From: Paradevosia sp036499825
Lineage (GTDB): Bacteria > Pseudomonadota > Alphaproteobacteria > Rhizobiales > Devosiaceae
NCBI GenBank assembly: GCA_036499825.1
Contig: DASYCZ010000042.1
Coordinates: 84,973-148,972 of the forward strand
Direction of reading: 5' to 3'
Length of the DNA: 64,000 bases
This document shows, in pieces, positions 43,881 through 53,132 of this stretch. The notes below the pieces were generated by a model, which was not told where the DNA came from, ran no database searches, and saw only the letters and a program-made list of their open reading frames with translations. Both the position numbers and the translations under genes were made by a program. Position 1 is the stretch's first letter. Every line of letters starts with the position of its first letter.

Positions 43881-44746
43881 TGACGGCGATCGCTGAAACC
43901 ACGATGGCGCGCGAGCCCCATCTCCTCATGCGCCTGGCCCGCCGGCCCACCGCGCTCATCAGCCTGATCGTCCTCGTGCTGATGATCCTGTTGTCGATCC
44001 TTGCGCCCTACCTGTCGCCCTATGATCCGGCCAAGCTGATGGTGCGGGCCCGCCTCAATGCGCCGGGCCCCGAGCATTTCTTCGGCACCGACGACCTTGG
44101 CCGCGACGTGCTGACCCGCGTGCTCTATTCGGGCCGCACCTCGCTGCTGGTCGGCGTCGCCGTGGTGGTGTTCTCCTCCGTCATCGGCGTGGTGCTGGGG
44201 CTGATGGCGGGCTTTTCGCGCAAGCTCGACCAGCCGGTGTCGCGCCTCATCGACGCCATGATGGCGTTTCCCGATATCCTTCTCGCCATCGCGCTGGTCG
44301 CCGTGCTCGGCCCTTCGGCCATCAACGTGGTCATCGCGCTCGGCGTCGTCTACGCGCCGCGCCTTGCCCGCGTGGTGCGCGCCTCCACGCTCGTCATTCG
44401 CGAACTGCCCTATGTGGAGGCGGCGCGGGCGCTGGCCGTGCCCACCCCGGTGATCCTGGTGCGGCATGTGCTGCGCAACATCACCTCGCCGCTCCTGGTT
44501 CAGGCGACCTTCATCTTCGCCAATGCCATCCTCGCCGAGGCCGGGCTTTCCTTCCTCGGCGTCGGCATTTCGCCCGATATCCCCACCTGGGGCACCATGA
44601 TCTCGGTGGGGCGGCAATATCTCGAACAGGCTCCCTGGATCATGTGGTTCCCGGGCGCCGCCATCATCATCACCGTGCTGTCGCTGCAACTGGTTGGCGA
44701 TGGCCTGCGCGACTTCCTCGATCCACGCCTTGCCAAGGACATCTGA
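43880..44746 (+). CDS. ABC permease, DppC type
   Basis: 288-residue inner-membrane permease of the DppC/OppC group. It has an N-terminal TM (LISLIVLVLMILLSILAPYL), the HFFGTDDLGRDVLTRVLYSG motif, the EAA loop EAARALAVPTPVILVRHVLR, and the usual EAGLSFLGVGISPDIPTWGT and LVGDGLRDFLDPRL end. The start ATG at 43880 and the stop at 44746 both overlap neighbours (TGATG), so translation is coupled to the permease before and the amidohydrolase after. Confidence 0.95.
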   Translation: MTAIAETTMAREPHLLMRLARRPTALISLIVLVLMILLSILAPYLSPYDPAKLMVRARLNAPGPEHFFGTDDLGRDVLTRVLYSGRTSLLVGVAVVVFSSVIGVVLGLMAGFSRKLDQPVSRLIDAMMAFPDILLAIALVAVLGPSAINVVIALGVVYAPRLARVVRASTLVIRELPYVEAARALAVPTPVILVRHVLRNITSPLLVQATFIFANAILAEAGLSFLGVGISPDIPTWGTMISVGRQYLEQAPWIMWFPGAAIIITVLSLQLVGDGLRDFLDPRLAKDI

Positions 44747-45953
44747 TGTTCGACAATCGCCATAAACCGCAGGACCGCAAGCTTCTGGTCAAAAACGCCC
44801 GGCCGGTGGGCCTCGGCGCCGGCCTTCCCGACCGGCTCGATATCCTCATCGGCGAGGACGGGCGGATCCTCGATACCGGCGCCGGCCTTTCGGCCGAAAG
44901 CGCCCAGCAGCTCGACGCCAAAGGCGCCTATCTGTCGGCCGGCTGGGTCGATCTGCATGCCCATATCTGGTATGGGGGCACCGATATCTCGATCCGCCCC
45001 GAACAGGCGGGCGCTGAGCATGGCGTCACCACGATCGTTGATGCCGGCTCGGCCGGCGAAGGCAATTTCATCGGGCTGCGCGAATTCATCATCGAGCCGG
45101 CGCACGAAAACATCTACGCCTTCCTTAACCTCGGCTCCATCGGCCTCGTCGCCTGCAACCGCGTCACCGAATTGCAGGATATGCGCTCGATCGATCTCGA
45201 CCGCACCATCGCCACCATCAAGGCCAATCGCGATGTCATCGTCGGCCTCAAGGTGCGGGCCAGCGCCGTCATCAGCGGCGGCTGGGACCTGGTGCCGTTA
45301 AAGCTCGCCAAAAAGCTCAGCCGCATTCTCGACCTGCCCGTCATGGTGCATGTGGGCGAGCCGCCGCCGCTTTATGACGATGTGCTGGGCCTTCTGACCG
45401 AGGGCGACATCGTCACCCATTGCTTCAACGGCAAGCAGGGCGGCTCGATCATCGAGGATGACGATCTCTACCGGCTGGCCGAGGATGCGGCGGCGCGCGG
45501 CATCGTGCTCGATATCGGCCATGGGGGCGCCTCCTTCTCCTTCGCGGTGGGCGAGGCGGCGCTGGCGCGCGGCCTCAAGCCCAACACCATTTCGACCGAC
45601 CTCCATAACCGCTCGCTCGATGGCGCCGTGTGGGACCTGGCCACCACCATGAGCAAGCTGCTCTCGGTCGGCATGCGCTTCGAGGATGTGGTGGAGGCGG
45701 TGACCGCCGCCCCGCGCCGCGCCATCCGCAAGCCCGCCGACAATTTCCTCGCTAAGGGCAAGCCGGCCGAATTCACCCTGTTCGATCTGGTCGATGCCGA
45801 TCTCAAGGTGCGCGATAGCCTCGGCGCTGTCTCGACGCTCAGCCAGTTGTTCGAGCCGCGCCACGCCATTCTCGGCGCCGAAGCCATCACCGCCCACCGG
45901 CATGTGCCGGCCGGTGGCGGCCAGAAGACCTGTTCGCATTGCGGATGGCCCAC

Positions 45954-45957
<4 letters not shown>
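44746..45957 (+). CDS. Amidohydrolase/deacetylase family metallohydrolase (COG3964 type)
   Basis: 403-residue TIM-barrel amidohydrolase. Metal ligands are visible: HAH at 71-73, Lys169 in IVGLKVRAS (probably carbamylated), His202 in MVHVGEP, His225 in VTHCFNG and Asp285 in ISTDLHN. This arrangement is that of a binuclear dihydroorotase-like enzyme, and the sequence fits the COG3964 amidohydrolase/deacetylase group. From memory, characterised members (Atu3266, Oant2987) deacetylate acetylated R-hydroxy acids; other members may act on N-acyl D-amino compounds. The coupling to an importer and a SelA-like PLP enzyme suggests it unmasks an amino or hydroxy acid. The start at 44746 overlaps the permease stop. 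Confidence 0.92.
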
Positions 45958-46969
<1,012 letters not shown>

Positions 46970-46973
<4 letters not shown>

Positions 46974-47941
46974 GCCTTGCCCAGGAGCCGCTGCTGCGGG
47001 TCGAAAACCTCTCCAAGCATTTCACCATCGGCAATGGCAGGGTGGTGCGCGCCGTCGAGGATGTGAGCTTTACGGTGCGCCGCGGCACCACCACGGGGCT
47101 GGTGGGTGAAAGCGGCTCGGGCAAGACTACGGCCGGCCGCGCCATCCTCCGGCTCATCGAGCCCAGCGGCGGCAAGGCCATGTTCGATGGCGCTGATCTC
47201 TTCGCCCTGACGCCCTCTCAGATGCGGGCCTATCGCCAGCGCCTGCAGATCATTTTCCAGGATCCCTATTCGAGCCTCAATCCGCGCCTGCGCGTCGATG
47301 CCATCATCGGCGAGGCGCTCGATGCCAGGGGCTTTCCGCGCGGCGCCAGGCGCCGTGAGCGGGTGGCCGAACTGATGACGCTGGTCGGCCTGCCGCCCGA
47401 ATACAGCCGGCGCTTTCCGCATGAGTTTTCCGGCGGCCAGCGCCAGCGCATCGGCATCGCCCGGGCCATCGCCGTCGAGCCCGATTTCATCGTCGCCGAC
47501 GAGCCGGTTTCGGCGCTCGATGTTTCCGTGCAGGCGCAGGTTTTGAACCTGATGAGCGAATTGCAGCAGCGCCTGTCGCTCACCATGCTGTTCATCGCCC
47601 ACGACCTGTCGGTGGTCGAATATCTCTGCGACGACGTGGTCGTCATGTATCTGGGCCGCGTCATGGAGCGGGGCCCCTCGCGCGAAGTCTATGCCCGGCC
47701 GCGCCACCCCTATACGCGGGCGCTGCTCGCCACCGCCCCGGTGCCCGATCCCAAGCGCAAGCGTACGCATGTGCCGCTTCAGGGCGATATTCCCTCGCCC
47801 ATCGATCCGCCCTCGGGCTGCGTGTTTCGCACGCGCTGCCCACTCGCCATCGAAGCCTGCGCCATGGCGGTGCCCCCGATCGAAGACCTGGGCAACGACC
47901 ACCATGTCGCCTGCATCCGCCATGGCGAACTCGCCGTCTGA
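46970..47941 (+). CDS. ABC ATPase, DppF type
   Basis: 323-residue second ATPase of the importer. It has Walker A GESGSGKT, Q-loop IIFQDPYSSLNPRLRVDAII, signature FSGGQRQRIGIARAI, Walker B FIVADEPVSALDVSVQAQVL and the C-terminal GCVFRTRCPLAIEACAMAVP cysteine motif. The ATG overlaps the DppD stop by 4 bp. With the DppD-type subunit it forms the asymmetric ATPase pair of peptide-class ABC importers. Confidence 0.94.
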
Positions 47942-47955
47942 ATGGAGTTTTGTTG

Positions 47956-48447
47956 ATGACCATTTCCGAACTCGCCGCCGCCGGTGGCGAGTCACCCTAC
48001 GACCAGCTCAGGACGCTCGGAATCGTGCTGCCGCCGCCGCCGCCGCCCATCGCCAACTTCGTCACCCATGTGGCTGAGGGCAAGCTCCTGTTCCTGTCGG
48101 GCCAGGGCCCGACCGAAGCCGATGGACGCCTCTATGCCGGCAAGGTCGGCGCCGATATCTCCATCGACGAGGCCTATAGGCATGCGCGCCTCACCGGCAT
48201 CAACCTCATCGCCGTGATGGAGGCCGCGCTCGGCGATCTGCGCCGCGTGCGCCGCATCATCAAGGTTTTGGGCATGGTCAACGCCACGCCCGATTTCGGC
48301 GAGCATCCGGCCGTCATCAATGGCTGCTCCGACCTGCTGAACGCCGTTTTCGGCAAGAAGGGCGTCCATGCCCGCTCCGCCGTCGGCTTCGCCTCGCTGC
48401 CCAACCAGATCACCGTCGAAATCGAAGCCGTCGTGGCTTTCGACTGA
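47956..48447 (+). CDS. RidA family protein
   Basis: 163 residues, longer than classic RidA (~130) because of an N-terminal extension with a PPPPPP run at codons ~20-25. The core contains VAEGKLLFLSGQGPTEADGR, VMEAALGDLRRVRRIIKVLG and FASLPNQITVEIEAVVAFD. The usual catalytic arginine is not evident at the canonical place, so it belongs to a divergent RidA subgroup. RidA proteins hydrolyse enamine/imine products of PLP enzymes. Its position directly before the PLP gene fits that role. The start is ATG at 47956 with TGGAG upstream; upstream TTGs are rejected. Confidence 0.85.
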   Translation: MTISELAAAGGESPYDQLRTLGIVLPPPPPPIANFVTHVAEGKLLFLSGQGPTEADGRLYAGKVGADISIDEAYRHARLTGINLIAVMEAALGDLRRVRRIIKVLGMVNATPDFGEHPAVINGCSDLLNAVFGKKGVHARSAVGFASLPNQITVEIEAVVAFD

Positions 48448-48481
48448 CCCCCGCAACCTTCGCACCTGCAAGTAGATCGCC

Positions 48482-49678
48482 ATGACCAATGATATTCGCG
48501 CCCAGCTCGGGCTTCGCCCCGTCATCAACGTTTCGGGCACCATGACCTCGCTCGGCGCCTCCATCGTCGTGCCCGACGCGGTGGATGCGGTGACCCGCGT
48601 CTTGACCCAGTTCGTCGAAATGGGCGACCTGCACCGCAAGGCCAGCGCCGTGATCGCCGAACTGACCGGCGCCGAAGCCGGCTTCGTTACCGCCTCGTGC
48701 TCGGCCGGCATCAGCCTTGCGGTTGCCGCCGCCATCACGGGCCCCAATCTCTGGGCCATCGAGCAGCTGCCCGACACCGGCACGCTCAAGAACGAAGTGC
48801 TGATCCAGACCGGCCACATGGTCAATTACGGCGCTCCGGTCGAGCAGGGTATCCGGTTGGCGGGCGCCAAGGTGGTGCCGGTCGGCCAGGCCACCAGCGC
48901 CCATGCCTATCAGCTTGCCGGCGCCATCAACGAGCGCACGGCGGCCGCCGTCTTCGTGGTCTCTCACCACGTGGTCGATTATGCGCAGATCCCGCTCACC
49001 ACTTTCGCCGAGGTCTGCCACGCCCGCGGCGTGCCGGTGATCGTCGATGCGGCCTCCGAATATGACTTGCGGAAATTCCTCGCCGAGGGCGCCGATATCG
49101 TCATCTATTCGGGCCACAAATTCCTGGGCGGCCCGACCTCCGGCATCTGCGCCGGCAACAAGGAATTCGTGCGCAACACCTACCTCCAGAATCGCGGCAT
49201 CGGCCGTGGCATGAAGGTGGGCAAGGAAGGCATTGCGGGCGTCATCGCGGCGCTCGAGGCCTGGAAGACGCGCGACAATGACGGCATCCGCGCCCGCGAA
49301 AAATCGGCGCTCGACACCTGGGTGGCGGCGCTGGCCGACAAGCCCGGCGTGACCGCCACGATCGTGCCCGATCCGACCGACAACCCGCTCGACCGCCTCA
49401 AGGTCAGCGTCGATCCGGAAAAGGCCCGCATCACCGCCTGGGACCTGGCGACGGCCATGGCCAGGGGCGACCGTCCCGTTATCGTGCGGGATCATGAGGC
49501 CGAGCACGGCCACTTCTTCCTCGACCCGTGCAACCTTCACCCCAAAGAGGAGTTCGTCGTCGCCGAACGGCTGGCCGAAGAGCTGGAGCGCGCCCGCGCC
49601 TCCAACGAGCCGGTGGCCACGCCCATTGCCGACTGGTTCAAGGCGCGCGAGGCGAGCATATTGAACTGGCCCGACTGA
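48482..49678 (+). CDS. SelA-like PLP-dependent enzyme (aminotransferase V fold)
   Basis: 398-residue fold-type I PLP enzyme of the group annotated as SelA-like or D-glucosaminate-6-phosphate ammonia-lyase-like. LRPVINVSGTMTSLGASIVV, ASCSAGISLAVAAAITGPNL (cofactor phosphate region) and VIVDAASEYDLR (Asp189, pyridine nitrogen) are characteristic. The Schiff-base lysine is Lys213 in YSGHKFLGGPTSG. This family eliminates ammonia from beta-hydroxy or amino acids, or racemises them, rather than handling selenium. Its neighbours (amidohydrolase, RidA, peptide importer) support a catabolic pathway. The substrate is unknown. Confidence 0.9.
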   Translation: MTNDIRAQLGLRPVINVSGTMTSLGASIVVPDAVDAVTRVLTQFVEMGDLHRKASAVIAELTGAEAGFVTASCSAGISLAVAAAITGPNLWAIEQLPDTGTLKNEVLIQTGHMVNYGAPVEQGIRLAGAKVVPVGQATSAHAYQLAGAINERTAAAVFVVSHHVVDYAQIPLTTFAEVCHARGVPVIVDAASEYDLRKFLAEGADIVIYSGHKFLGGPTSGICAGNKEFVRNTYLQNRGIGRGMKVGKEGIAGVIAALEAWKTRDNDGIRAREKSALDTWVAALADKPGVTATIVPDPTDNPLDRLKVSVDPEKARITAWDLATAMARGDRPVIVRDHEAEHGHFFLDPCNLHPKEEFVVAERLAEELERARASNEPVATPIADWFKAREASILNWPD

Positions 49679-49721
49679 CCCACTAGATGGGGGCCGCCGC
49701 GACACCCGCAGGAGCCTGTTG

Positions 49722-50513
49722 ATGAGTGAGATCGAATCCAAGACCGAACCGGCCCGCCGTTCCCGCACCAGCGGCATCGACCGCGCCCTGCAGGTCTTCG
49801 ACTATCTGCAACAGGCCGACCAGGCGGCGACCGCCTATGAGATCGCCCGCGAAATCGGCGCGCCGCTGTCGACGGTCTATACTATCATCGACGATCTGGT
49901 GGAAAAGGACCTGCTCAACCGCGACGGCAACGGCCTCATCTGGCTGGGGCCACGGCTCTACCATTATGGCCTCACCTATGCGCGCAGCCTCGACCTGCTG
50001 ACGGCCGCGCAACACGAAATGCACGAGCTCGCCCGCGCCTCGGGCGAGACCGTGCAGGTGTGCGGCCGTGACCAGGACACCATGGTGGTGCTGGCCATGG
50101 AGGAAGGCAGCGGCCAGTTCCACGTCACCTCGCGCGTCGGCTCCCGCAGCCCCCTCAACTGGACGGCGTCGGGGCGGCTGCTGGTCGGCCATCTCGAGCG
50201 CGACGACCTGTTGAACATCTTCCGCCGCTCGGCCCGCGTCTCCCCCACCGGCCGCGCCGAAACCGACCCCAAAATCCTCGCCGACAACGCCCATGAGGCG
50301 CTCGAACACGGCATCTCCATCCAGGCCGGCGAATCCGATTTCGCCGTCGCCTGCATCGCGGCCCCCATCCTCGACACCTCCGGCAAATGCCGCGCCACAA
50401 TGTCGATCGTGGTGCCCGAACCCAAGGTCTACCAGAAAAACCCCGACCTCATCGCCCTCGTCATCGCCAGCGCCCGCCGGGTGGAATCGCGTTTGGGGTG
50501 GACGCGGCGGTAG
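49722..50513 (+). CDS. IclR family transcriptional regulator
   Basis: 263 residues. The N-terminal winged HTH (GIDRALQVFDYLQQADQAAT, YEIAREIGAPLSTVYTIIDD, LVEKDLLNRDGNGLIWLGPR) is followed by the IclR effector domain (ETVQVCGRDQDTMVVLAMEE, LLVGHLERDD, GISIQAGESDFAVACIAAPI). The start is ATG at 49722, 7 nt after AGGAG; the in-frame TTG at 49719 is spaced too closely. It is the last gene of the operon and its likely repressor, through the twin TATTCTCTTAT boxes at 41285-41315. Confidence 0.93.
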   Translation: MSEIESKTEPARRSRTSGIDRALQVFDYLQQADQAATAYEIAREIGAPLSTVYTIIDDLVEKDLLNRDGNGLIWLGPRLYHYGLTYARSLDLLTAAQHEMHELARASGETVQVCGRDQDTMVVLAMEEGSGQFHVTSRVGSRSPLNWTASGRLLVGHLERDDLLNIFRRSARVSPTGRAETDPKILADNAHEALEHGISIQAGESDFAVACIAAPILDTSGKCRATMSIVVPEPKVYQKNPDLIALVIASARRVESRLGWTRR

Positions 50514-50514
50514 G

Positions 50515-50920
50515 GGGTTCCGCGGAACGGCTCGAAGTTCCCCGGAGGGGCGAGGTGGGCTGATAGAGCTGTGGATGGGCAAATAACAGCCCGGCGGTTC
50601 TTGCCCCCTCGCCCCTCCGGGAGAGGGCGCCCGACAGGGGGGTGAGGGGTGGTGCCGCGAGCGCTGAGGCATCGGTAATGGCGCGCACCGCAACATCAGG
50701 GGTGCCGCGAACTCCGCACCCCTCACCCGCCGCTATCGCGTCGACCTCTCCCCAGAGGGGCGAGGTGACCGAGAGATTGGTGATCGCTGCCACGCGTCTG
50801 CCATTCGAGCATAGCTCTCATGGCCTTCTAACCTCCAATCGCCCCACTGGGGCGATTGCCCCGCCTATAGGCGGAACGGCTCGAAGTCCCCAAAGGGGCG
50901 AGGTGGTCGAGAGATCGGCA
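50515..50920. repeat. Large family B composite
   Basis: Two family B blocks in opposite orientation: GGAACGGCTCGAAGTTCCCC, then CACCCCTCACCCGCCGCTAT with CGCGTCGACCTCTCCCC, and CCACTGGGGCGATTGCCCCG near the end. It begins immediately after the IclR stop. 50920-51059 holds only AT-richer plain sequence. Confidence 0.85.
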
Positions 50921-51059
50921 TTCGTTGTCGACAGGCGACATCGCAAGCTCGCGGTTCGATCAATTGCGGGGTGGTCGGCATGGTTGAACTGCCGAGATTG
51001 GCTTTGGGCTCTGTCTTCACTGCGCTACTCTCAACTTGAACCCCATCAGGACGGGAACA

Positions 51060-51371
51060 ATGACCTCAGCGATCGACCGTGTCGTCACGAGCAACGACGT
51101 TGTGCTGTTGGAGCGCACTGACCCGCAAGCCTATCGCTCCTGGGCCTTGGCCCTGATTGGTGGCGTTGGGAGTGTTTCTTCTGAAATTCTCGAGCAAATC
51201 CCGAGTCCCGAGGAGGAATTGAAAACCTTGTTGGACCGCATGCTGCCGGGAGATGAGTTATGGCTTGCGAGATCGCGAGTGTATGAACCGAGAGCGCTCA
51301 TCGGCAGTAAAGGCATAGCGATCGTCCGTAATGGCGAGCCGGTTTGGTATCGCATCTTGCTGCATCACTAG
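51060..51371 (+). CDS. Hypothetical protein, 103 residues
   Basis: Unrecognised soluble protein, MTSAIDRVVTSNDVVLLERT with a central IPSPEEELKTLLDRMLPGDE and a C-terminal GIAIVRNGEPVWYRILLHH. AGGACGGG precedes the ATG at 51060; an in-frame ATG at 51036 is possible but without a ribosome site. Lower GC than the operon upstream. It stands alone between repeats, like several other small orphan genes in the window. Confidence 0.65.
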   Translation: MTSAIDRVVTSNDVVLLERTDPQAYRSWALALIGGVGSVSSEILEQIPSPEEELKTLLDRMLPGDELWLARSRVYEPRALIGSKGIAIVRNGEPVWYRILLHH

Positions 51372-51479
51372 CGTCCACGTTGTGAGCGATGAGCTGCGGC
51401 CTGGCCGGGGAGTTTGGAGCCCGCCAAGGCATCGACTAGGCGGGTTCCGGCGTCCATCGCTGACGCGCCCGTCTCTAAC

Positions 51480-51540
51480 ACCGGGTCATTCCGGCGAAGG
51501 CCGGAATCCATGCGGGGAGCGATCCGCACGCTGGATGTCC
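51480..51540. repeat. Family A repeat, left half
   Basis: GGGTCATTCCGGCGAAGGCC and GGAATCCATGCGGGGAGC with the CGCACGCTGGATG centre; the mirrored right half is absent. Confidence 0.8.
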
Positions 51541-51580
51541 GTGGGTAGCGTGCCCCTGCCCATCCGAGGCCTTCTCGCGG

Positions 51581-52378
51581 TCAGGCCACTCTGGGTGGAG
51601 GTTTCAGCCACCAGTTGTGATCCGTATCGGCCTGGGCCCAAAACCCTTCGAAACCGGACAGGTCAACCGTATCGAGCCGCTCCTCGGCCACGCAGATCAA
51701 TGTAAAGAAGCTGTCCCAGTGGATCACGGTGAGGAGCGAATGATCCGCCGCGAAAATTTGCCGGCCGCTCGTGGGATAATCCGGATGGAATAGATGATCG
51801 AGAGACACGCTCTCGCAATCGCCGAGGAGTTCGTCTCTTTTCGTGACCTCGGTCAGGCCGGCGGATCTGAAAAGCTCGATGATGCGCGATGTCATGGGCG
51901 GGTGATAATTGCCTTCCTTTGGCTTGAAGATTGCCCGTCGGCCGCAAAATTCACGCAGGCGATCACGACCCTTGATATCCTCGAAGCGGCGGTTCAATGC
52001 CATGATGTGGCTGAGTAAGGCGCGGTTAAGTTCCGGTATTCCCGCAAACCCTGCATCGGCGCAAATCTGCCGCCAGGTGATGCTGGTGGCGCGCTCGCGC
52101 ACGACCGCTTCCATCGCCTCCAGCTGATCCTCAGGGTCCACCTCGCCGGTCGTTTCCAAGAGTGCCTGTGGGTAGGCCGTCGCATCCTGGCCAGACCGAT
52201 TGTCGACGATAAGGGTTTCCCACGCACAGTTGTCCGGATAGAGGCCGTCGATCTTGAAGAACGGATTGAGGGCGATAAAAACCCCGGCGTAACGCTCCCC
52301 GAACCAATCGAGATAACGCTCTTCTCCCGGTGGGTATTGCAGGTACCGCTCGTCGTGCACTGCTTTTACCTCAGCCAT
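51581..52378 (-). CDS. Uncharacterised protein, ~265 residues
   Basis: Soluble protein with no motif I can tie to a characterised family; DUF2711-like proteins are one possibility, at low confidence. It contains WFGERYAGVFIALNPFFKID, a helix-rich middle (LNRALLSHIMALNRRFEDIK GRDRLREFC in two pieces) and a C-terminal half with FAADHSLLTVIHWDSFFTLI and FEGFWAQADTDHNWWLKPPP. The frame runs upstream to 52708 through a family A repeat. I start at 52378, where GTGAGGT lies 8 nt before the ATG (MAEVKAVHDERYLQ); 52438 is an alternative. Lone gene between repeats. Confidence 0.62.
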   Translation of the reverse strand: MAEVKAVHDERYLQYPPGEERYLDWFGERYAGVFIALNPFFKIDGLYPDNCAWETLIVDNRSGQDATAYPQALLETTGEVDPEDQLEAMEAVVRERATSITWRQICADAGFAGIPELNRALLSHIMALNRRFEDIKGRDRLREFCGRRAIFKPKEGNYHPPMTSRIIELFRSAGLTEVTKRDELLGDCESVSLDHLFHPDYPTSGRQIFAADHSLLTVIHWDSFFTLICVAEERLDTVDLSGFEGFWAQADTDHNWWLKPPPRVA

Positions 52379-52499
52379 CTCGATGACCTCACTGGAAAGC
52401 CGCCAGCCCACTAGCAGGTGCCGGATGACGATGTCCATCGTGGCGCCGGCGCCCAACCAGTGAAGGTGTTGCACTTCGTTTGAGAACTTAGGGAATCCA

Positions 52500-52915
52500 G
52501 GGACGCCCACGTACGCTGGATGTTTCGGCCCGCCACGGACATGGATTCCGGCCTTCGCCGGAATGACACGGTGGGGAGGGTGATATTGGGGATAGGTGGC
52601 GCCGATATTGGTGGCTCCCCTAACCCCTCGCCCCTCTGGGACTTCGATGCCGTTCCGCCGCAGGCGGAGCAAGCGCCCCGGTGGGGCGATTGGAGGCGTA
52701 GAGGCCATGAGAGCTATGCTCGAATGGCGGGCCCGACAGGGGGGTGAGGGGTTGCGCTGAGGCCGGCGATGGCGCGAACCGCAGCATCAGGGTGCTGAGA
52801 ACTCCGCACCCCACCCGACGCTGCGCGTCGACCTCTCCCCAAAGGGGCGAGGTGGCCGAGAGATCGGTGGTTGCTGCTACGCGTCTCGCCATTCGAGCGT
52901 CGCTCTCATGCCCTT
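52500..52915. repeat. Family A right half plus family B composite
   Basis: The family A right half (52500-52573) merges with family B modules (CGGAGCAAGCGCCCCGGTGG, CCGACGCTGCGCGTCGACCT). They separate the gene at 51581 from AT4. Confidence 0.8.
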
Positions 52916-52995
52916 CAGGCCACCGGCTGTGAAGTCTCCAACGGGAGGGACACCAAGACCCGCAAGGCTCTCAGTCGATTTCCCCCCTTGATGGG

Positions 52996-53040
52996 CTTCT
53001 TGCCTCAAATCATCCCAGTGGGATGATTTGAGGCAAGAAG
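52996..53040. repeat. Perfect 45-nt palindrome downstream of AT4
   Basis: Two 22-nt arms, each with CTTCTTGCCTCAAATCATCC and the last two bases CA, are exact inverse complements around a single central G. It lies about 90 bp beyond the AT4 stop codon and differs from families A and B. No U-tract flanks it, so it is not a classical terminator. Confidence 0.9.
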
Positions 53041-53132
53041 GCCGTGAGAGCTACGCTCGAATGGCCGGGCTAGGGTGGGGTGGGGCAGCATGGCTGGATA
53101 CCGAAATAGCCCGAGGGGCAGGAGTTACCCCC

